The position numbers and the translations under genes were made by a program. The notes beneath the pieces were generated by a model that was not told where the DNA came from, did no database searches, and saw nothing but the letters and a program-made list of their open reading frames with translations. DNA of 64,000 nucleotides, taken from NCBI GenBank assembly GCA_003243275.1, contig QFQR01000005.1, positions 124,001 through 188,000 of the forward strand, written 5' to 3'. Origin of the DNA: Leifsonia xyli (GTDB lineage Bacteria; Actinomycetota; Actinomycetes; Actinomycetales; Microbacteriaceae). This document shows, piece by piece, positions 59,642 through 64,000 of the stretch (the stretch's first letter is position 1; each line of letters starts with the position of its first letter).

Positions 59642-61564
59642 ATGACGGTTCGGTTCGCCGCGCTGGCGGTGGTGTTTCTGGCCGCTGGGGTCATGCTGTT
59701 TTGGCAGGATCGCAGCGCCGCTATGGCCGATCGACTTGTCCGCGACGGTCAAGTGCGGCCTCTCGACCCGACTGAAACGACCGCCCTGTCGGGCTTCGTC
59801 ACGACCCTTCTCAAGGTCGAAGGCGCGGACGTGGAGGTCGCGATCAACCAGCCCTATCGATCCGGAAGGCTCAACATCTACGTTGTCGACTCGGACAAGT
59901 CGCCGAACAGCGGCGTGCCTAAAGGGAACGCGGCCTACATCTCGTCATCGGACATCATTCTCGTCGACGGAATGTACTTCCAGTTCGGCTCTCGTCGCGT
60001 GCTTGCCGTGGCGGAAAACTCGCTGGACGAGAAGGTTCTGGCCCCCCTTCGGGTCTATGCCTACTTCATCCTGGCGCACGAGCTCGGTCATCGCCAACTC
60101 CATCGCGGGTGGTTCAACGCCTTTCGGGCGTTGGGCGGGCAAAGCCGCGAGACCGAGGCGGACGCCTTCGCGGTCGGAGCGCTTCGGAAGCTGTACTCGA
60201 CCGAGGAGATGCGGCGGTCGGCGCACATTCCGGAGACCGTCTCCGAGCTGAGCGGGTTCTTCGGCGAGGTGACCCCGCTCCAGCGGATAGTCGATCACCT
60301 GAGCCTTGCGGTCAGTTTCCTGGCCGACGATATCTTTGACAGCCCGTTCCCGCTGCTGTCCCAGACCCGCAGCCATCCAGCGTTCCTTGGCCGGCTAGAC
60401 TCCCTTCTCAAGGGGCTCGGCGAAGCGGCGGCCGCCGCCAAAGACGAGGACGCCATCCGGCAGATGTCCGTCGCGACGAGCGTACTGGAGTCGACGCGGC
60501 GCCTCCTCGAGTTCAGCCCATCCGAAGTCGAGTTCAACGATCGGTTCCAGTACGCCTATATCGACCGGACGACGCTTTTCGTCGTCGGAGCGGATGGGCG
60601 GCCAGTTACGGCGATCGCCTTGAGCGAACTCGATCCGGGTCGGCAATACTGGCGGACTGTTCCGGCGTTTCAGGGCGAGCCGAGCGTCAGATATGCGTGG
60701 GCCGGACCGTCGGGCCAGACGATGGCTCTTCGCCGCGACGGCCGGCTTGCGACCGTCAAATCCGCATCTGGCGACGTCGTGGGCGGGCGGAGCCTACAAG
60801 GTCAACTCGGCGACAATTCGTGCGCCAGACAGCTCGTGCTTCCGCCGCAGCCGAGCGACTACGTCTTCGCGAGTTACTGTGAGGCCGGATCCCTCGGCGT
60901 GGCGAGGATCGGACAAGATGGCAGCTTTGTCCGCCGGTCGTTGAAGGACCTGATCGGCGAGGCGAGAGCACCCGGCGTCGACCTCGCAGAGGTGACGCCC
61001 CGAAGCTTCGACCTCGACGCCGGAGGGCGACCGACGGTCGTGTTCTCCCTGGGCCAGGAGAATTATCGCCTCTCGCTCTCGCGGGACCTCACTCCGCAAG
61101 CCCCGATCCGCCTGGCTCTGGCGGACGAACGGCTTTGGGCCGAAGTCCGGGCCGGGCCTGCGCGGCTCTTCGCGAAAGCGACGATTGCGGACCCGGCCGG
61201 CAAGACCTTCTACCTGACGGGCTCCCCGATCTTTCGGAACTTCGAAATGCGCAGCGCCGAAACGGCAGAGGCGGAGCTGTTGGCGTCGACAGGTCCGAGC
61301 TTTCGGGCCGGCCGGCTGGCGTCGGAAACCTTGCGGATCGCGCTGTCGTACTCCATCGGCGAAAATAGGCTGATCGTGAGCCTGGTGGAAGGCGGCGCGT
61401 TTCTGATCGACTTCGGCCGAAAGCGCCTTGATCCGATCCGGCGGCGAGGGTTCGACCCCGGCGAGCAGATCGTTGCGAACGAGGCCGGCGACTGGATCTA
61501 TTACCGCAAGTACGATCGACGGCTTTTGCTATTCAGGGGGACGCGCAATGGCGAAGCGAATTAG
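59642..61564 (+). CDS. Membrane-anchored zinc metallopeptidase
   Basis: 640 residues. An N-terminal hydrophobic helix (RFAALAVVFLAAGVMLFW) anchors it with the bulk in the periplasm. The zinc motif HELGH lies at 146-150 (YFILAHELGHRQLH), with a probable third ligand Glu in SRETEADAFAVG near 172, as in M48-like gluzincins. The C-terminal ~300 residues look like a repeated beta-strand (propeller-like) domain (LFVVGADGRPVTAIALSE, SGQTMALRRDGRLATV). It starts 10 bases after the PLD gene. A processing protease for another operon product is a possible role. Confidence 0.8.
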   Translation: MTVRFAALAVVFLAAGVMLFWQDRSAAMADRLVRDGQVRPLDPTETTALSGFVTTLLKVEGADVEVAINQPYRSGRLNIYVVDSDKSPNSGVPKGNAAYISSSDIILVDGMYFQFGSRRVLAVAENSLDEKVLAPLRVYAYFILAHELGHRQLHRGWFNAFRALGGQSRETEADAFAVGALRKLYSTEEMRRSAHIPETVSELSGFFGEVTPLQRIVDHLSLAVSFLADDIFDSPFPLLSQTRSHPAFLGRLDSLLKGLGEAAAAAKDEDAIRQMSVATSVLESTRRLLEFSPSEVEFNDRFQYAYIDRTTLFVVGADGRPVTAIALSELDPGRQYWRTVPAFQGEPSVRYAWAGPSGQTMALRRDGRLATVKSASGDVVGGRSLQGQLGDNSCARQLVLPPQPSDYVFASYCEAGSLGVARIGQDGSFVRRSLKDLIGEARAPGVDLAEVTPRSFDLDAGGRPTVVFSLGQENYRLSLSRDLTPQAPIRLALADERLWAEVRAGPARLFAKATIADPAGKTFYLTGSPIFRNFEMRSAETAEAELLASTGPSFRAGRLASETLRIALSYSIGENRLIVSLVEGGAFLIDFGRKRLDPIRRRGFDPGEQIVANEAGDWIYYRKYDRRLLLFRGTRNGEAN

Positions 61565-62030
61565 CGTGCAGGCGTCGATGGTTCTGGCGCTCGTAGGGCT
61601 CGTGTTCTGGGTTGGATACGTCCTGAAGTTTGTCCTGGGCGACACGTTGTTCCTGGCGGGCGCGGACGACTCCAAGATCAGCCTCCAGGTCGCGTTCGGC
61701 GTCTACGGCTATGTCACGCTGCTTTTGGGCGTGTTTCTCGGGGCGGTCTACCAGGAGATCAAGGCGCAGAAAGCCGCTGGCGTCACCCACTTCGCTATTG
61801 GGGGCGTCATCAAGCAAGCGCTTCGTAGCGCGGATTTCTGGCTCGGGATCTTCGCGTCTCCCGTCGTCTACGCCGTGCTTTTGCAGGCCGTGAACATGGA
61901 GACGATCACGCTGAGCGGGTTCATCGGGCTCACCCTCGTCGGACTGCAGAATGGGTTCGTCTGCAACACCGTCGCGGAGTCGGTCATCGGCGGGAAGCCG
62001 AAGCCGGTCGGCGTCGCCGCGAAGCCATAG
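61548..62030 (+). CDS. Small polytopic membrane protein, last gene of the operon
   Basis: 160 residues with four probable membrane helices (MVLALVGLVFWVGYVLKFVL, VAFGVYGYVTLLLGVFLGAV, FWLGIFASPVVYAVLLQAVN, ITLSGFIGLTLVGLQNGFVC). It overlaps the peptidase gene by 17 bases with GGGGGA 6 bases before its ATG. No family recognised. Its size, helix count and end-of-operon position would suit a channel, holin-like or anchoring subunit. Confidence 0.75.
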   Translation: MAKRISVQASMVLALVGLVFWVGYVLKFVLGDTLFLAGADDSKISLQVAFGVYGYVTLLLGVFLGAVYQEIKAQKAAGVTHFAIGGVIKQALRSADFWLGIFASPVVYAVLLQAVNMETITLSGFIGLTLVGLQNGFVCNTVAESVIGGKPKPVGVAAKP

Positions 62031-62258
62031 GCTCGGTGTCCATTACGCGCGAAACCTTTGGGCCAACCGCGTTGGATCAGATGGGTTTTGCGCCCTTCGC
62101 CGCCCGAGGCGTGACGTCAGGTGGCCTCGTCAGGACGCTTCTTAGAGCCCCCGGTCTCAGAATACGGATTCATGCAAGCGAGGGCTGGCCAGCGCGACCT
62201 TGGGGCGTGCTGGATTGATCAGAACGTCGTTGCGGCTCATGAGCTTTTTGCGCTGGTC

Positions 62259-63926
62259 TCAGGCGAAAGGTAGGCGCGCCGGGTCCAGGTTGTTCGCCGC
62301 GTAGAAGCCGAGAATCCGTTCGCGAGCGCGATCGTCGCGGCCGAGCCCAAGATGCTTCAGCGCGTTGGTGGAGAAGACCTTCGCGCGGGCGGCGTCGGAC
62401 ATGCCGCAGTCGTCCTTCAGGAAGGCGTCGACCTTGATGATGTACTCTTCGTAGCCCGGCTCCTTGCCGAGCATGATCCAGTCGCTGCCAAACGCCATAT
62501 GCTCGACGTCAGGGTCAAATTCGGCGACGTAGCGTCGGAATGCGGCCGCGATCCGGGCGCGCTCGGAGTCCTTGGACGTCAGGACCTCCGACAGATAGCT
62601 GATGTCCCTGAGCACGTGGCGTTCCCGGTTCGCCTTGATGTAGCGGCCGATGGTCCACTCCCAGCTGCCTTCCGGCAGCGTGTCGGGCCCGCCCTCCGAA
62701 TGTTGATCGAACCGGCCAAAATGCGCGAGGCAGACCCTTAGCCGGGGATGCCGTTCGAACACCGGTATCCAGAAAGCGGTGTCTGCGCGCAGCGCGAAGT
62801 CCTTGTTGGCGCCGTTCGAGCCGTAGGCGTGCGCCAGGATCGGCGCGTCGAGCTCTTCGCACAATTGGTAGAGGGCCTCGAGCGCCTCATCGAGTTTCTT
62901 GGGCAGCCCGCGAGGAATGTCCTGAAGGATCCGCTCCGGGAATGGGCCGACGTTGTTCGAGGCCCGAAAACCCATGGGGGGATAGAGTTTGACGCCGAGG
63001 AATCCGTGCTCGGTCAGCGCGGTGCGCGCCACCTCGAGCGGGCTGACCGGATCTTTTCCTTCCCGAAAATAGACCTCTCGCAGCGGATCGAACCCAAAGT
63101 AGCCATGGACGGCAGGACCGGTCGGCCGCTTCGAGATCGCGCCCATGACGGCGACCTGGTCGGAGAGCGACGAGCCGACCGACTCTCGGAGCCAGCGATC
63201 GTAGTCGACCATCGCCGGACACAGCAGGATCGGCGTGTACCCCTCCCGCGTGGTGTCGGCCGTCAGCTGGTCGACCAGCGCATGCCGATACATCGTGAAG
63301 AGGGCGAACCAGCGGATGTAGCCGCCAAGGTCGGTCGAGGACGCAGCCGCCCGTTCGGCCATGACGCGCGCCGAGGGCGGCCCATGTCCCGCGATGTCGA
63401 GAGATTTCATTTCGACCCCGGAGGCCTCCCGGAACGCGTCGAGGATCCGGTCATCGGCGGACCGCTGCGCGGGCGTTGCCTTGATGGTGGGCTCACTGAG
63501 GCGACGCTGGACTTTCAGGAGGAAGGCTTCGGCGCCGTCGATTGCGGAGGCGCGAGCCGCGGCGACGCTTGCTGACCGGACCCGTTTGGTGGCTACGCCC
63601 TTCAGGTAGGCGAGTTCTGCCTCCGCGTCCGGCGCCTTGCCGGCTCCGAGAATCTCGATGAACAGCTGAATCACCCGGTCGCGCAGCGTCGGCTCCTGGA
63701 TGTTCAGCAGCTTGGGCTCCGCGGTCTTTGGATAGTGCTCAAGGACCACGTAGTTCAGGAACCGGGTCGCTGGCAGGTCGGACGCGTTGAACACGTGGCA
63801 ATGGGCGTCGACCAGCAGCACGCCGTTCGGCGCCGCCGGCGGACGCCACTGCCTGGGATCGCACCCCATCAGGGACGACGCCGCGAGCGCGGCGATCCCC
63901 TGGAGAATGTCGCGGCGCGCGGGCAT
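62259..63926 (-). CDS. Amidohydrolase-superfamily (TIM-barrel) lipoprotein-like enzyme
   Basis: 555 residues. The N-terminus MPARRDILQGIAALAASSLMGC has a twin-Arg pair and a lipobox ending at Cys22, so it may be an exported lipoprotein. VDAHCHVFN (about 39-47) carries the first metal-binding H-x-H; GFLGVKLYPPMGF, APILAHAYGSNGANKD, RVCLAHFGRF and EHMAFGSDW supply later ligands, as in amidohydrolase_2 decarboxylase/hydrolase enzymes. Convergent with the TIR/LOG operon across a 228-base gap. Substrate unknown. Confidence 0.82.
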   Translation of the reverse strand: MPARRDILQGIAALAASSLMGCDPRQWRPPAAPNGVLLVDAHCHVFNASDLPATRFLNYVVLEHYPKTAEPKLLNIQEPTLRDRVIQLFIEILGAGKAPDAEAELAYLKGVATKRVRSASVAAARASAIDGAEAFLLKVQRRLSEPTIKATPAQRSADDRILDAFREASGVEMKSLDIAGHGPPSARVMAERAAASSTDLGGYIRWFALFTMYRHALVDQLTADTTREGYTPILLCPAMVDYDRWLRESVGSSLSDQVAVMGAISKRPTGPAVHGYFGFDPLREVYFREGKDPVSPLEVARTALTEHGFLGVKLYPPMGFRASNNVGPFPERILQDIPRGLPKKLDEALEALYQLCEELDAPILAHAYGSNGANKDFALRADTAFWIPVFERHPRLRVCLAHFGRFDQHSEGGPDTLPEGSWEWTIGRYIKANRERHVLRDISYLSEVLTSKDSERARIAAAFRRYVAEFDPDVEHMAFGSDWIMLGKEPGYEEYIIKVDAFLKDDCGMSDAARAKVFSTNALKHLGLGRDDRARERILGFYAANNLDPARLPFA

Positions 63927-64000
63927 CCCGGCGCCCTAGCGTCCGGAAACATGGTCATGCGCCGGCGCGTGCCCATCGGCCATGCAGGCTCCCCCCGAAG

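Noticed and set aside
1..64000. tRNA, rRNA, CRISPR arrays and intact insertion sequences
   Set aside because: No cloverleaf-like tracts, evenly spaced repeats, or transposase reading frames with terminal inverted repeats were found by reading.

Overview
The window is high-GC chromosomal or large-replicon DNA. It looks like an alphaproteobacterium, probably of the order Hyphomicrobiales (Rhizobiales). Reasons: an Irr-type Fur protein, a membrane-bound cytochrome c-linked urate oxidase (PuuD), a PuuE-UraD fusion, an IetAS-like pair (family first known from Agrobacterium Ti plasmids) and strong GC bias at third codon positions. No tRNA, rRNA, CRISPR array or intact insertion sequence was seen.

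Region 1 (1-38.6 kb) is one large purine-catabolism island, and I read it as a methylxanthine (caffeine-type) degradation island. Its lower pathway is nearly complete: xanthine dehydrogenase XdhAB with XdhC, urate oxidase PuuD, hydroxyisourate hydrolase UraH, an allantoinase/OHCU-decarboxylase fusion, ureidoglycine aminohydrolase AllE, ureidoglycolate lyase AllA and the start of a class V aminotransferase at the left edge. Upstream of xanthine sit homologues of the whole N-demethylase set known from Pseudomonas putida CBB5: NdmA-like and NdmB-like Rieske oxygenases, an NdmC-like oxygenase without a Rieske domain, and an NdmE-like glutathione S-transferase homologue. NdmD appears as two genes 7.6 kb apart: a free Rieske protein and a reductase without the extra Rieske domain. 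A further NdmC-like protein has lost all iron ligands. Support genes are a Tsx-like porin, a BMP-type ABC importer, molybdenum-cofactor-related genes, three LysR regulators, Irr, and a fifth Rieske oxygenase of unknown substrate.

Inserted between xdhAB and xdhC is a three-gene operon with an IetA-like AAA ATPase, an IetS-like subtilisin protease and an unknown third protein, with a divergent small HTH gene. This is a toxin-antitoxin/anti-phage type module.

Region 2 (39.6-50.7 kb) is an iron/siderophore uptake locus under cell-surface signalling: ECF sigma factor, FecR, Tat-type binding protein, MATE exporter, two FecCD permeases, ATPase and TonB-dependent receptor with an N-terminal signalling domain, then a convergent MFS gene. 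It is preceded by a broken AAA-ATPase remnant.

Region 3 (51.2-64 kb) holds a COG4705-type membrane protein with a PAP2 phosphatase, a RES-type toxin-antitoxin pair, and a divergent six-gene run: TIR-domain protein, LOG/SLOG nucleotide-binding protein, exported endonuclease/exonuclease/phosphatase-fold enzyme, phospholipase D-fold enzyme, membrane-anchored zinc peptidase and small membrane protein. The last five are tightly packed. This run is the best candidate for an undescribed conflict system. A convergent lipoprotein-like amidohydrolase closes the window.
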